The notes: generated from the sequence alone by a model not told the origin. 40,113 nt of DNA from an uncultured Anaerolineaceae bacterium (GCA_938020565.1 CALIHP010000059.1:1-40113); one strand, 5' to 3'. Positions 31,241 through 40,113 are shown, counted from the first letter of the stretch. Translations and numbers: made by a program.

Positions 31241-34200
31241 ATGAGTTTCGGCGCGGGGGTTCTTATCGGTTCGCTGATTGCGAAGCTGTCGCTCGACGCT
31301 TCGGAGTTTACGACGGGGCTGGAAAAGGCGAAGTCGACTCTCAGCGTCGGGGACGCGATCGGGACGACGGCGACGGCTTTCGCGAAGGTCGGAGCGGCGA
31401 CAGCGGCGGCGGCCGGCGTTGTTGTCCGGTCGGCGATTAATTTTGAAGACGCTTTCGCGGACGTCCGGAAGACGGTTGACGCGCCGATTGGGACGAACGC
31501 CAACGATTTTTTCACGGATCTGAAACAGGATATTTTCGACATGGCAAGCGAAGTCCCGTCTTCGCTCGAAACGATTTCAGAAGTGTACGCGATCGGGGGC
31601 CAGCTTGGAATCGAATCAGAGAACCTGACGAGCTTTTCGCGGGCGATGATCGACTTATCGAATTCGACGAACCTGACTTCGGAAGCGGCAGCAACGGGGT
31701 TCGCGAAACTGGCGAACGTTACGGGAACATCACAGACCGAGTTTACGAATTTAGGTTCGGCGATTGTCAAGCTTGGGAACAATTTAGCGACGAGCGAGAG
31801 CGAGATATTAGACATTACGCAGAATATCGCGCTGGCGGGGACGCAGGCCGGGATCAGCGCGCCGGAGCTGATGGGCTGGGGCGGGGCGATGAAGTCGCTG
31901 GGGCTCGAATCCGCGAGTGCGGGGACGGCGTTTTCACGGTTCACGAATCAGGTTATCCAGGACGTTGCGGCGGGTGGAAAGAATTTAGGGATTTTAGCGA
32001 AGACGTCGGGGCTGACTTCCGAGGAATTTTCAAAAGCGTTCAAGGAAGACGCGAGCGGGGCGCTTCAGACGTTTCTTTCGGGTTTAGGACAGCTGGGGAG
32101 CGACGAGCAGTTGGCGGTCTTTGATTCACTCGGTATCGCGCAGATGCGGGAGATTGAAACCCTCGGGGCGCTTGCCAACAATACGGATTTGGTGACAAGG
32201 GCGCTAAACCTTTCTACGACCGCTTATACAGAAAATACCGCGCTCTCGGAAGAGGCGGCGATGCGCTATCAGACGATGAAGTCCCAGCTGTCCATAATGG
32301 GGAACGAGTTTGCGAAGGTAGGGGTCGTTTTAGGCGAGGCCCTGCTTCCGCATCTGCGCAGTCTGGTCGACTGGCTCATCCCGATTATCCGGAGCTTTGC
32401 GGAATGGGCAAAGGCGAACCCGGGTTTCGTCAAGACGCTTTTCGCGGTTGGGGGCGCGCTGGGGGTCGTTGGAACGGCGGTTTTAGGGGTCATGAAGGTC
32501 ATGACGTTCGTTTCGACGGTCAAATCGGTTTTCACGGCTTTCGCGGGGATCGGGAAGATCGGCGCGCTTTTCGCGAAAATCGGGCCAGCGATCGCCGGCG
32601 CGGGGAAGGCGATTTTGGGATTCGCCGCGACCGCCGGGAAGGCAATCGCGGGGCTCCTCGCCGGGATGGGGCCGATCGGCTGGATTATCGCGGCGGTCAT
32701 TGCTCTGCTCGCGGGATTGTTCTTTGCCTGGAAGAATAACTGGTTCGGGATGCGTGATATTCTGACCAACTTCTGGCAAGGGACGTTGAAACCGTTTTTT
32801 GAAAGCGTCGGGGAGTTTTTCGGAAAAGTCGGGGCGTGGTTATCCGATGCATGGAGCGCGATCACTGGCTTTTTTACAGGAATCGGAGCCGCGTTGAAAT
32901 CGGCCTGGGAGGCTATCGTCGGAGTTATCAAGAGCATCGGAGAAGCCCTGAAAAATGCCTGGGCCGCTATTACCGGATTCTTTTCAGGGATCGGCGCCGC
33001 AATCGCCGGAGCGTTTAAATCGATCGGAGAGTTTTTCGGCGGAATCTGGAGCGCGATTTCAGGCGCTTTCACGGGAGCGGGCGAGGCGATCAGCGGCGCT
33101 TTACAGCCGGTTATCGACTGGTTCATCAGCGCGCCGGGCAGGATCGCGGAAGCGATCGGGACCTGGTGGGCGAACGTTCAATCGAACTTTCAGAAGTTTA
33201 AGGATGATTTCCTCGCCGATCTTGAAAACTTCGACCTGAAGACGGCGATTATAAACCTTGCCGTAAAAATCGGTGAAGGCATCGCGGCGTGGTGGGAATC
33301 CGTCAGCGCGAAGCTTGGTGAATTCTGGGAATCGGTTAAGGGCTGGTTCGGCGAACAGGACCTGATGCAGTCCGTGAAAGCCTGGGCAAAGAAGATCGTC
33401 GAGGGCGTTGGCGGATGGTGGAACGACGTTAAAGCGAAAATTACTGAATTTATCGGTAAGATCGTAGGCGGAGAGGGTCTTTTATCCGGCGGCGATAAGA
33501 TTTATACGGTTATTACAGGCCTTTGGCGAAAGATTGCGGATGGGATCGGACAATGGTGGACGAACGTTAAGGCGAAAGTTGGGGAGTTCTTAGGGAGTAT
33601 TAAAACGGAGATCGGGAATATCGACCTGATCGAGACGGCGGGAAAGATTATCGATAAGCTCGTCGAGGGCTTCAACGCGGGAAAGGATAAGATTGTCAAC
33701 TGGTTCAAGGGGATTCTGGAAGGTCTTCCGCTCGTGGGTGGACTATTCAAGAATGAGGAGCAGGAACAACCGGAGTTTGGGTCCGAGACTACCGAGCTGA
33801 CCAATATGGTGACTGTCAACCCGATGACGCCGATTCCGGAGGAAGTCCTTCAGTCCTACCAGGCGCTGAACGATCAGATCATTGTGCTGAACCTGAGTAT
33901 CCCGGTTCTGAACGCAAACCTCGGCGCAGAATCCGGGCTGCTGTTCGCGCTGACGTCGGTTGCGACATATCTATCCGGAACCGCGACGACCGCGTTTACC
34001 GAATTCGCAACTTTTATCTCAGTTGGTGGCGTATTCGGCTTGGCGCTAGACACACTGATCAAAATGTTTTCACTGGACGGCGGACTCGGATTGAAGCAGA
34101 CAATGATGCAGGTAGCCGAGTACATGGCGGGCGATTTCACAACGACATTCACAAACTTCGCGACGTTTATTTCCCTCGGCGGAACGTTTGGCGATGCGCT

Positions 34201-34945
34201 CGACAAGCTGATCAAAACGTTATCGCAGGATGGCGGTGAGGGCAGCTTGAAACAGACAATGGAGAAGGTCACCGCATACATCAAAGAGGACTTCACGACG
34301 ACATTCACTGATTTTGAAACGCATTTGACCACGAAAACCATGCCAACATATGAAGCCCTCGCGAAATTGCTGTACTACGGAACAAATACCGTATATAACG
34401 CATATGGAAATGTGTTAGGTGTATTGGAATCCACCTATAAGGTTTTAGGTGATATTGCGCGCCGTTTACGCGGGTCCTTCAAGGGTGCATTGGATGATTC
34501 GATCGAGCCGATGGGTAAGTTCGAGGGAGCTGCGCAGGGTGTTGCGGACGCCTGTTCGAATATCGCCAGCTGGGCAGCTGCGGCAGCAAGCGAAATAGCG
34601 AATCTGATTGCCCAGATGTCGGCGCTGGACGGCGTCGATATTCCGAATCCGGGTAAAAAAGGCGGCGGTAAACCAAAGTCGAATGAATCCGCGCGTGCTA
34701 AGGGCGGGCCGGTTTCAAGCGGGAATACGTATCTTGTCGGCGAACGCGGTCCCGAGCTGTTTACGCCGAAGCGTTCCGGCTGGATCATCTCGAATGATGA
34801 TGCGTTTGGAGATGGAGGTTCAGGCGGGCGCAAAACAATAAATATCGAAATCCACGATATTTATGGCGATGCTAATTTGGAACAACGGATCCGGAACGGA
34901 GTCACGCGCGGGCTTCGAGAAGCGGAGGCATTAGGATATGCTTAA
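31241..34945 (+). CDS. Tail tape measure protein
   Basis: 1234 residues, the longest gene, as expected for the ruler that sets tail length (about 0.15 nm per residue suggests a tail near 185 nm). The N-terminal TP901-type domain has FEDAFADVRKTVDAPIG, SEVYAIGGQLGIESENLTSF and SRFTNQVIQDV. Two hydrophobic segments (about residues 393-425 and 474-500, with IGWIIAAVIALLAGLFFAWK) are followed by repeated Trp-rich amphipathic units (WSAITGFFTGIGAALKSAWE, WAAITGFFSGIGAAIAGAFK). Near the end GGPVSSGNTYLVGERGPELF is a common C-terminal tape-measure motif. AGGAGG lies 3 nt before the ATG. Confidence 0.95.
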   Translation: MSFGAGVLIGSLIAKLSLDASEFTTGLEKAKSTLSVGDAIGTTATAFAKVGAATAAAAGVVVRSAINFEDAFADVRKTVDAPIGTNANDFFTDLKQDIFDMASEVPSSLETISEVYAIGGQLGIESENLTSFSRAMIDLSNSTNLTSEAAATGFAKLANVTGTSQTEFTNLGSAIVKLGNNLATSESEILDITQNIALAGTQAGISAPELMGWGGAMKSLGLESASAGTAFSRFTNQVIQDVAAGGKNLGILAKTSGLTSEEFSKAFKEDASGALQTFLSGLGQLGSDEQLAVFDSLGIAQMREIETLGALANNTDLVTRALNLSTTAYTENTALSEEAAMRYQTMKSQLSIMGNEFAKVGVVLGEALLPHLRSLVDWLIPIIRSFAEWAKANPGFVKTLFAVGGALGVVGTAVLGVMKVMTFVSTVKSVFTAFAGIGKIGALFAKIGPAIAGAGKAILGFAATAGKAIAGLLAGMGPIGWIIAAVIALLAGLFFAWKNNWFGMRDILTNFWQGTLKPFFESVGEFFGKVGAWLSDAWSAITGFFTGIGAALKSAWEAIVGVIKSIGEALKNAWAAITGFFSGIGAAIAGAFKSIGEFFGGIWSAISGAFTGAGEAISGALQPVIDWFISAPGRIAEAIGTWWANVQSNFQKFKDDFLADLENFDLKTAIINLAVKIGEGIAAWWESVSAKLGEFWESVKGWFGEQDLMQSVKAWAKKIVEGVGGWWNDVKAKITEFIGKIVGGEGLLSGGDKIYTVITGLWRKIADGIGQWWTNVKAKVGEFLGSIKTEIGNIDLIETAGKIIDKLVEGFNAGKDKIVNWFKGILEGLPLVGGLFKNEEQEQPEFGSETTELTNMVTVNPMTPIPEEVLQSYQALNDQIIVLNLSIPVLNANLGAESGLLFALTSVATYLSGTATTAFTEFATFISVGGVFGLALDTLIKMFSLDGGLGLKQTMMQVAEYMAGDFTTTFTNFATFISLGGTFGDALDKLIKTLSQDGGEGSLKQTMEKVTAYIKEDFTTTFTDFETHLTTKTMPTYEALAKLLYYGTNTVYNAYGNVLGVLESTYKVLGDIARRLRGSFKGALDDSIEPMGKFEGAAQGVADACSNIASWAAAAASEIANLIAQMSALDGVDIPNPGKKGGGKPKSNESARAKGGPVSSGNTYLVGERGPELFTPKRSGWIISNDDAFGDGGSGGRKTINIEIHDIYGDANLEQRIRNGVTRGLREAEALGYA

Positions 34946-35828
34946 GTACATTACCGGAAATGGGGAAAGCGTCAATCTTGACGATTACGCGGTTGGGAAT
35001 ACGGTCTGGGAGATTTTCGGCCGGACAGGCGCAGCTGCGCCTCCCGTTGAGTTTACGGACGAGACATTGGCAACGGGATACACGGAGACGCTCGCGCTCC
35101 GGGTTCTTCCGCGCGATCTATCAATTCCGATTCTCATCCGCGGCGTATCAACAGCACATCGGGACCAGGTCCTGCGGCGGATATCACAGGGGCTCATAGC
35201 GCACGGTTTCCGGAGATCGGCAGGACGTCTTATTGTCCAGGCAGCTGATGGCCGATTGGCTTATCTGAACTGCGTTTATTCGGGCGGCCTTGAATCCATT
35301 TCGGATGAGGACCCACTGATTTACCGCGCCGCGCTGAATTTCCATGCGGCGGACCCGTACTGGTACGACGAGACGCCGCAGGAATTTCTTCTGTCCGATC
35401 CGGCGCAATCAGGGCTGTATTTCGGGGATCGATTCTACTTTGGCAGTTCTACGTATTTTCTCGGCGGGCTTTACAGCGATACGGTTGAATTCGAAAACGA
35501 GGGGGAGGCGGTCTATCCGGTTGTTACGATTATGGGACCGATCGAACGATTACGAATCGAACAGACCGGGGTATTTTTTACACTCATTGAGGGCTTCAAG
35601 CTCGAAGCAGGGGAGATTCTTCGAATAGACTTCCGGGATCGGACGCGGGGTATTCAGCTTACCCGCGTAGGGGGCACGACAGAGGACGTTACGCATTTTC
35701 TTGCGCCGGGTGCGACGCTTATTTTCCCATTCCGGTCTGGTCCCAATCAGCTCAAGCTTACCTACAGCGGCGCGAACGCGGAAACGACGATTAAGGTTGA
35801 GTACCGGATTAAGAGGTTCAGCTTATGA
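34938..35828 (+). CDS. Distal tail protein (Dit-like)
   Basis: 296 residues. The N-terminal belt domain includes YTETLALRVLPRDLSIPILI and RLIVQAADGRLAYLNCVYSG, and DPLIYRAALNFHAADPYWYD is the conserved end of phage Dit/tail-family proteins. It starts 8 bp inside the end of the tape measure gene. Forms the hub at the tail tip onto which the Gp37-like protein and fibres dock. Confidence 0.8.
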   Translation: MLKYITGNGESVNLDDYAVGNTVWEIFGRTGAAAPPVEFTDETLATGYTETLALRVLPRDLSIPILIRGVSTAHRDQVLRRISQGLIAHGFRRSAGRLIVQAADGRLAYLNCVYSGGLESISDEDPLIYRAALNFHAADPYWYDETPQEFLLSDPAQSGLYFGDRFYFGSSTYFLGGLYSDTVEFENEGEAVYPVVTIMGPIERLRIEQTGVFFTLIEGFKLEAGEILRIDFRDRTRGIQLTRVGGTTEDVTHFLAPGATLIFPFRSGPNQLKLTYSGANAETTIKVEYRIKRFSL

Positions 35829-36988
35829 CTGTCTACACAGTGTACCGCCGCGAAAAGGACGGCAGACGAAAAGAGATTATTGAGCGCTTCAACCAGTTTG
35901 CGGCGACAATGCGCCATAACGAGGCCGGATCCTGGTCGCTTTCCGGGACAGAGATTTCGGGATTTTCGCCGTTTCAGACGGGAGACGGGGTTATCGTCTA
36001 TCGCGATGATGAGGTTTTCCTGTCTGGATTCGTAACAGCGATTACAGAGGATATCGATGAAACGTTCGAAGACGGGCACCTGACGCGCTGGACGGTGGAC
36101 GGCTATGACGATAACGGGCTTCTATCTCTTCGGTCGATTTTTCCGGACCCTGCGAGCCTCAACATCGTGGCCGCTTCGCATCAGACGATTACGGACGCGG
36201 CAGGAAACGCAATTTTGACGTTTATCCGGACGCAAGCCGGAACTGACGCGGCGTCGGGGAGGGTGATTCCACGGCTGTTTACGGAAGCGCCCCAGAACGA
36301 AGGATCGATCGGGACGTTTCAGGCACGCTTCCAACCGCTGCTGGAATTCGTTCAGGGAATTGCGCACGGCGCAGGGCTCAGCTTCAGGCTTCGGTATGAC
36401 GAAGCGTCAGAAGGGATTATCGCGGATGTCTATCGTGCAGTCGACCACTCAGAACGAGTTATATTCGCGCGGGAGTTCGGGAATTTACGCAGCTGGGTAC
36501 ACAAGCGGACCGCGCCAAAGGCGAACGCGGTCTGGGTCGTTGGGCAGGGAGAAATGACGGCGCGCATGGTTTCCTATCGGGAGGATAGCGCATCGATTGA
36601 ACGCTGGGGGCGGATCGAGGTGATTAAAGACCGGCGCGATATATCGGATCAGGCTGTTGCGGATGATCCCCGAACGCCTCAGGAACGCCTCGACGAAGCC
36701 GCGGAAGCGTTTCTCAGTGAAAGCGTAGCGGGAGATAGCTACGAGCTGGAATTAGCGCCAATCGAGCGGCTTCAGTTCCGCCGCGACTGGGATTTAGGAG
36801 ATATCGTTACGATCCGAATTGGCAATGAGGCGATTCAGGCGGCCATCAGCGAAGTCAAAATCGATTACGCGGCGGGAATCGAGACGGTCAAACCGTCGGT
36901 GGGGACGATTTCCCGCGGAACGCTCGGTAAGACGTACGGCGAGATCCGGGATATCCGGCAGCGTTTAGAGGTATTGGAAAGGATTTAA
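35825..36988 (+). CDS. Siphovirus ReqiPepy6 Gp37-like tail-tip protein
   Basis: 387 residues beginning MTVYTVYRREKDGRRKEIIE. FQTGDGVIVYRDDEVFLSGF, VDGYDDNGLLSLRSIFPDP and LRSWVHKRTAPKANAVWVVG are blocks of the Gp37-like family that occupies the tail-spike/Tal position after Dit. It overlaps the Dit gene by 4 bp. It probably forms the tip of the tail tube. No lytic enzyme domain is seen. Confidence 0.78.
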   Translation: MTVYTVYRREKDGRRKEIIERFNQFAATMRHNEAGSWSLSGTEISGFSPFQTGDGVIVYRDDEVFLSGFVTAITEDIDETFEDGHLTRWTVDGYDDNGLLSLRSIFPDPASLNIVAASHQTITDAAGNAILTFIRTQAGTDAASGRVIPRLFTEAPQNEGSIGTFQARFQPLLEFVQGIAHGAGLSFRLRYDEASEGIIADVYRAVDHSERVIFAREFGNLRSWVHKRTAPKANAVWVVGQGEMTARMVSYREDSASIERWGRIEVIKDRRDISDQAVADDPRTPQERLDEAAEAFLSESVAGDSYELELAPIERLQFRRDWDLGDIVTIRIGNEAIQAAISEVKIDYAAGIETVKPSVGTISRGTLGKTYGEIRDIRQRLEVLERI

Positions 36989-36990
36989 AA

Positions 36991-38022
36991 ATGGCAGTTC
37001 GATTTAATGAGTTCGGCTTTTTCGACGGGGTCACGAAGATTAATCAGGAAAACTGGCCAAAGTACATGAGCGCGGCCCAGCCCGACGGGATCGTTATTAC
37101 ACCCTGGGTTAAGGCAAAATATGGCGGGGAGCTTCAGGTTACCGCGAGTTCAACGGGAATGAATATTACAGTCGCTCCAGGCTTCGTCTATATTCATTCC
37201 CATTTCGGAATTCTCAAGGCGGCGGTGCAGCTTCCGATCGCGCCGTCACACGCTTTGCTTCCGAGGATCGATCTGGCGGTTGTCCGAGCGCGATATCAAC
37301 CCAGCCCCGGAAGCGTTATCGAGCTGGATGTTTTTCAAGGCGTTCCGGCGGCATCTCCGCAAGCGCCCACGGTTACACAGACGGACGGGGCTATATGGGA
37401 GCTTCCGCTCGCTCGAATCAGTGTTAGCGCGGGCGCGGTGACGATCGGGCAAGGGCAGATCAGCGACGCCCGGATTATTTCGGTTTTACCGATCGAGCAG
37501 GGTGGAACCGGCGCGGCAAGTCCTGCCGGCGCGCTGCAAAATATTTTTCAGAGCAACGTTTTAGGAGTTACCAATGGTGGCACGGGCGCAAACAACGCCG
37601 AAGCTGCACGCAACAATTTAGGGATTACCGGAATTATCAACAGCATTATCGCGCGATTCCACGCGGTGACCGGGCATAATCATGACGGGACGAACAGCCC
37701 GAAGATTCACTACAACAACATCGAGGGGCGGCCTGCTAATCTCGCCAGCATCCCCGGCTGGTGGATCGAGTTGATTCCGCCCGCCAACGTGAATCACGGC
37801 GGGCACATCGATTTTCATTTCAACGGGAACCCGGCGGATTACACGTCGCGAATCATCGAAGTTGGCAACGGCGTTTTGTATATTCAAGGCGTGCTGCGAT
37901 CCGATCGGCACGAGGCAGATGTCGGGCTTGCCGCATTCCGGCAGATTTGGGCGGGAACGTCTGCGCTGATTCCCGGCGTCAGCGCGCTGGCTTCGGGCGC
38001 AATTTATTTGCAATACGAGTAG
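36991..38022 (+). CDS. Tail fibre/baseplate protein with GGTGA motifs
   Basis: 343 residues. The N-terminal domain (MAVRFNEFGFFDGVTKINQE to about residue 165) resembles baseplate attachment parts. Two IEQGGTGAAS / VTNGGTGANNAEAARNNLGI motifs (residues about 167-210) are typical trimeric fibre linkers, followed by GHNHDGTNSPKIHYNNIEGR and a beta-rich C-terminal domain, the likely receptor-binding part. Starts 2 bp after the Gp37-like gene. Confidence 0.78.
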   Translation: MAVRFNEFGFFDGVTKINQENWPKYMSAAQPDGIVITPWVKAKYGGELQVTASSTGMNITVAPGFVYIHSHFGILKAAVQLPIAPSHALLPRIDLAVVRARYQPSPGSVIELDVFQGVPAASPQAPTVTQTDGAIWELPLARISVSAGAVTIGQGQISDARIISVLPIEQGGTGAASPAGALQNIFQSNVLGVTNGGTGANNAEAARNNLGITGIINSIIARFHAVTGHNHDGTNSPKIHYNNIEGRPANLASIPGWWIELIPPANVNHGGHIDFHFNGNPADYTSRIIEVGNGVLYIQGVLRSDRHEADVGLAAFRQIWAGTSALIPGVSALASGAIYLQYE

Positions 38023-38032
38023 GCGGGAGCAC

Positions 38033-38803
38033 ATGGGCAAAGATATCTATATTGGCGTCAATGGCGTAGCGCGGCGGATTAAGGATATCTATATCGGCGT
38101 TAATGGTGTCGCGCGGCGGGTTACCGCGGGCTTCGAAGGTGTGAACGATGTCGCACGGCTGTTCTACCAGCCTGTCTGGTACTTAGCCAGCGGACTTACA
38201 AACGCAAACGTTATCGCAGCATTCCGGTTCAAAGGCGCAGGATCAATAGACACCGCGATGACGGACGTCAGCGGGCATGGGATTAGTCTTGAAAGATACG
38301 GCGTAACGTTCGATAATAACGCAGGCTTTATTTTTAATGGCCTGAATCATATCAACGCAAATATACATACATTTGAATCCTGCGTAGTCCGTTATTCCGA
38401 TGTCACGCCCACAAACGGATCTCCCGGACCTTCCGCGCCGCTTGTCCCAATGTCCCGCAATAGATTTATCGCGGCGTCGTTGTATTACCGAGCCGGATGG
38501 AACACAACCTTAAACCCTTGTGTTATTTATAACGGTGTAATCTATTACTCGAACGCCGGCGAATTAAGAAACGGGGTGCTTGGGACGTCCGGATCATCAT
38601 TATTCATAAATGGGAATCAGGTCGCGACTTCTGCATCAGGCATCCAAGAATCCAATCCGGTTTACAGGACGCTCGGCTGGGGACGGATTCGAGAGGATAC
38701 GACTTACATTTCCCATAGAAAGATTCAGGCAATCGTGTTTTACAACATCGCACTTACTGCGGTGCAACAAAAACAACTCTATAATCAGATCATCGCTTTA
38801 TAG
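38033..38803 (+). CDS. Tail protein with duplicated N-terminal motif and lectin-like domain
   Basis: 256 residues. The N-terminus repeats KDIYIGVNGVARRI/V twice in tandem, with a third degenerate copy (GFEGVNDVARLFY); this anchor occurs in tail proteins of other phages. Residues 60-256 look like a LamG/concanavalin-type jelly roll (ISLERYGVTFDNNAGFIFNG, then KIQAIVFYNIALTAVQQKQL), common in receptor-binding proteins. It starts 10 bp after the fibre gene and ends the tail operon. A solitary CRISPR-like repeat begins 4 bp after its stop. Confidence 0.7.
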   Translation: MGKDIYIGVNGVARRIKDIYIGVNGVARRVTAGFEGVNDVARLFYQPVWYLASGLTNANVIAAFRFKGAGSIDTAMTDVSGHGISLERYGVTFDNNAGFIFNGLNHINANIHTFESCVVRYSDVTPTNGSPGPSAPLVPMSRNRFIAASLYYRAGWNTTLNPCVIYNGVIYYSNAGELRNGVLGTSGSSLFINGNQVATSASGIQESNPVYRTLGWGRIREDTTYISHRKIQAIVFYNIALTAVQQKQLYNQIIAL

Positions 38804-38807
38804 GCCG

Positions 38808-38840
38808 ATTTCAATTCACACGCCCAGCGAGGGGCGCGGC
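38808..38840 (-). CRISPR. Solitary type I-C-like CRISPR repeat (copy 2)
   Basis: On the minus strand a 33-nt unit begins GCCGCGCCCC and ends GTGTGAATTGAAAT. CGCGCCC and GGGCGTG form a 7-bp stem (one G-U) around CTCGCT, and the ATTGAAAT end matches copy 1 at 24964 and the type I-C consensus. There is no second unit, so it is not an array. It lies 30 bp after the integrase stop, on the integrase's strand, and could be part of the integrase mRNA. Confidence 0.62.
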
Positions 38841-38870
38841 TGCGTGGTTATCAGCAATTACAGCTCCTAA

Positions 38871-39818
38871 TCAGGCCCTTTTATAGTTATCCATGGGGCT
38901 GGAACGGAGCGCAAGTTCCTGATCATCACCACTGGTGAACGCAAGGTAACGCTTGGTCACTTCAAGCGACGAGTGCCCAAGCGCACGGGAGATGGTAATA
39001 TCATCGTCGCCGTTGCGCTTCCGCTCAATCGCGAAACAACGGCGGAAGTCGTGAAAGTCGTGGATTCGGGAAAGCCCTGCCGCGCGCTGAATCCGCCGCA
39101 GAATTTCACGAACGCCGTCTACTGTGAGGGGTTCACCGTTTAAGGACAGCCAGAATGGATCATGATCCTGAATTTCTTCCAGACAGGCAACATACCGTTT
39201 CAAGGCTTTTCTGCATTCTCTTCCACAGTAAACAATCCGGAATTTATCGCCTTTTCCATGGCGAACGACGATCCGTCCGTCACTCAGGCGAACATCGCCG
39301 AAGGTCAGACCCAAGAGTTCTGAACGACGGAGGCCAGTGTCCACGAGCAGAGAGATGATCGCTCTGGTGCGCGCCGGAAAGCGGGTTCCGCCGCAAGCTT
39401 CCAGGCATTGCCGGACTTCGTCCATCGTGATCCCCTCGATCGGAGCGGGCGGACGATTCCGGCATTTGACTTTTTCGATGGGATTCCGTGACGGCAGGTC
39501 ATACTCATCCCAGACCCAGCGCAAGAAAGCTTTGAGAGATCGGTAATAACCGTGGATGCCTCCAGAATTATGCCCAGCGGTTTCGAGTGCGTCCAGATAG
39601 CCACGTATCAGAACAGGATCGAGCTGATCAATGGTTCGGATGCCGCTGCCGGCGAAATAGGCTGTGATTTCGTTGAGCTTCTGACGATAGTAGCGGACAG
39701 TTCCAGGCGCGAGGCCTGCGGTACGGCGGGATTGGATGAATTGATCTGCGCAGATGTCGAGGGAAAGAGCTGAGGAAATTTCCGATGTTTGTAGATTGGT
39801 TGTTTTAATCCGTGCCAT
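38871..39818 (-). CDS. int: Tyrosine-type site-specific integrase
   Basis: 315 residues. A SAM-like arm domain (residues 25-110, TVRYYRQKLNEITAYFAGSG) and a catalytic domain with TGLRRSELLGL (Arg about 164), RHGKGDKFRIV (Lys about 189), HDFRRCFA (His256 and Arg259), ALGHSS (His282) and TKRYLAF (Tyr291). All catalytic residues are present, so the enzyme may be active. It faces away from tRNA-Leu (39900), the likely attB gene. A -10 box lies between the arms of an inverted repeat upstream. It is convergent with the tail operon. Confidence 0.93.
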   Translation of the reverse strand: MARIKTTNLQTSEISSALSLDICADQFIQSRRTAGLAPGTVRYYRQKLNEITAYFAGSGIRTIDQLDPVLIRGYLDALETAGHNSGGIHGYYRSLKAFLRWVWDEYDLPSRNPIEKVKCRNRPPAPIEGITMDEVRQCLEACGGTRFPARTRAIISLLVDTGLRRSELLGLTFGDVRLSDGRIVVRHGKGDKFRIVYCGRECRKALKRYVACLEEIQDHDPFWLSLNGEPLTVDGVREILRRIQRAAGLSRIHDFHDFRRCFAIERKRNGDDDITISRALGHSSLEVTKRYLAFTSGDDQELALRSSPMDNYKRA

Positions 39819-39826
39819 AGCGAAAA

Positions 39827-39853
39827 AAGTCCTTAAAGTATATCTTAGGACTT
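39827..39853 (-). promoter_or_regulatory. Integrase promoter with flanking inverted repeat
   Basis: AAGTCCT (39827-39833) and AGGACTT (39847-39853) are perfect inverted repeats. Between them, on the minus strand, lies TATACT (39842-39837), a good -10 box for int. The layout suggests a repressor or an arm-binding site covering the promoter. Confidence 0.5.
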
Positions 39854-39899
39854 ATGAACGCTAATGCCTCGTAAACTTAAAAGACTTCCGATCTTTCAG

Positions 39900-39983
39900 T
39901 AGCGCGAGTGGGGGTCGAACCCACACGATCTTGCGATCGACAGATTTTAAGTCTGTTGCGTCTGCCTATTCCGCCATCGCGCC
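39900..39983 (-). tRNA. tRNA-Leu (anticodon TAA)
   Basis: An 84-nt class II tRNA with a long variable arm (CGATCGCAAGATCG). The anticodon stem ACAGA/TCTGT encloses CTTAAAA, giving TAA. Acceptor GGCGCGA pairs with TCGCGCT (G1-U72 wobble). No encoded CCA. Its 3' end points to the integrase, so it is the probable integration target. Confidence 0.93.
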
Positions 39984-40113
39984 ATGTTAATACTTGTGAA
40001 ATTATAAGCGATCCACGGTAAGTGTCAAGGGACTACTCCGCGTCGTCTGCGTTTCAAATTTCCGTAGTCAAGGGAAAAGAGGATAGAAGAAAAGAAAGTA
40101 TGGACAGTCGTTG

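Larger units (their letters stand above)
19655..39899 (+). mobile_element. Cryptic siphovirus-type prophage
   Basis: From the left: leader element, terminase small and large subunits, portal, MuF, scaffold, capsid, connectors, tail tube, chaperones, tape measure, Dit, Gp37-like protein and fibres, all on the + strand, then an integrase on the minus strand beside tRNA-Leu. Immunity, replication and a clear lysis module are missing. The left limit is set only by the end of the Shedu remnant; no left att copy was found. Confidence 0.85.

Noticed and set aside
39900..39983. tRNA-Leu 3' end as a proven att site
   Set aside because: No matching repeat was found on the left side; the tRNA-Met fragment at 18241 is a different tRNA. 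Kept only as a likely target.

Overview
The window looks like part of a bacterial chromosome of moderately high GC. A translin homologue beside ssb, two genes whose start codon sits only 6 nt after a TATAAT box, and the general protein style suggest a Chloroflexota (Anaerolineae-like) anaerobe. That assignment is an inference, not a proof. A low-GC decayed strip and a cryptic siphovirus prophage are embedded in it.

1-5.5 kb: the 3' part of an EcoRII-type restriction endonuclease runs into the antisense end of a truncated sugar ABC ATPase (mglA-like). Next come mglB and a divergent ROK regulator, then glutamate dehydrogenase (gdhA), a nested inverted repeat, a 29-aa membrane peptide and a PspC-domain protein. 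5.5-10 kb: a family 5 solute-binding lipoprotein, a Fic protein, RNase HII and a DPM1-like glycosyltransferase. 10-13.5 kb: an acquired-looking cassette of two alpha/beta hydrolases (one with a cyclophilin-like tail) and a divergent LysR regulator with a T-N11-A box. 13.7-14.8 kb: ssb-translin operon.

15-19.7 kb: a low-GC graveyard. It holds two tRNA-Ala genes, a frameshifted ISNCY-type transposase, a small membrane protein, an N-terminal integrase fragment beside the 3' half of a tRNA-Met (an old attachment site), and a Shedu-like (SduA/DUF4263) defence gene broken by two -1 shifts.

19.7-39.9 kb: a siphovirus-type prophage with terminase, portal, MuF, scaffold, capsid, neck, tail tube, tail chaperones with a -1 slippery site, tape measure, Dit, Gp37-like protein, two tail-tip/fibre proteins and a tyrosine integrase next to tRNA-Leu(UAA). 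No repressor, replication or clear lysis module and no left att repeat are visible, so it is probably defective.

The most interesting layer is what the late operon carries. The MuF protein ends in a toxin-like domain followed by a CPCC-family candidate immunity gene. A non-coding island then holds an IS3-end-like palindrome, a solitary type I-C-like CRISPR repeat, and a promoter-ncRNA-terminator unit ahead of an Abi_2 (AbiD/F) gene. A second solitary I-C-like repeat lies between the last tail gene and the integrase. Two similar leader-terminator elements precede the terminase block and the capsid block. Together these resemble a prophage armed for competition: a toxin, an abortive-infection RNA/protein pair and possible RNA anti-CRISPR decoys.
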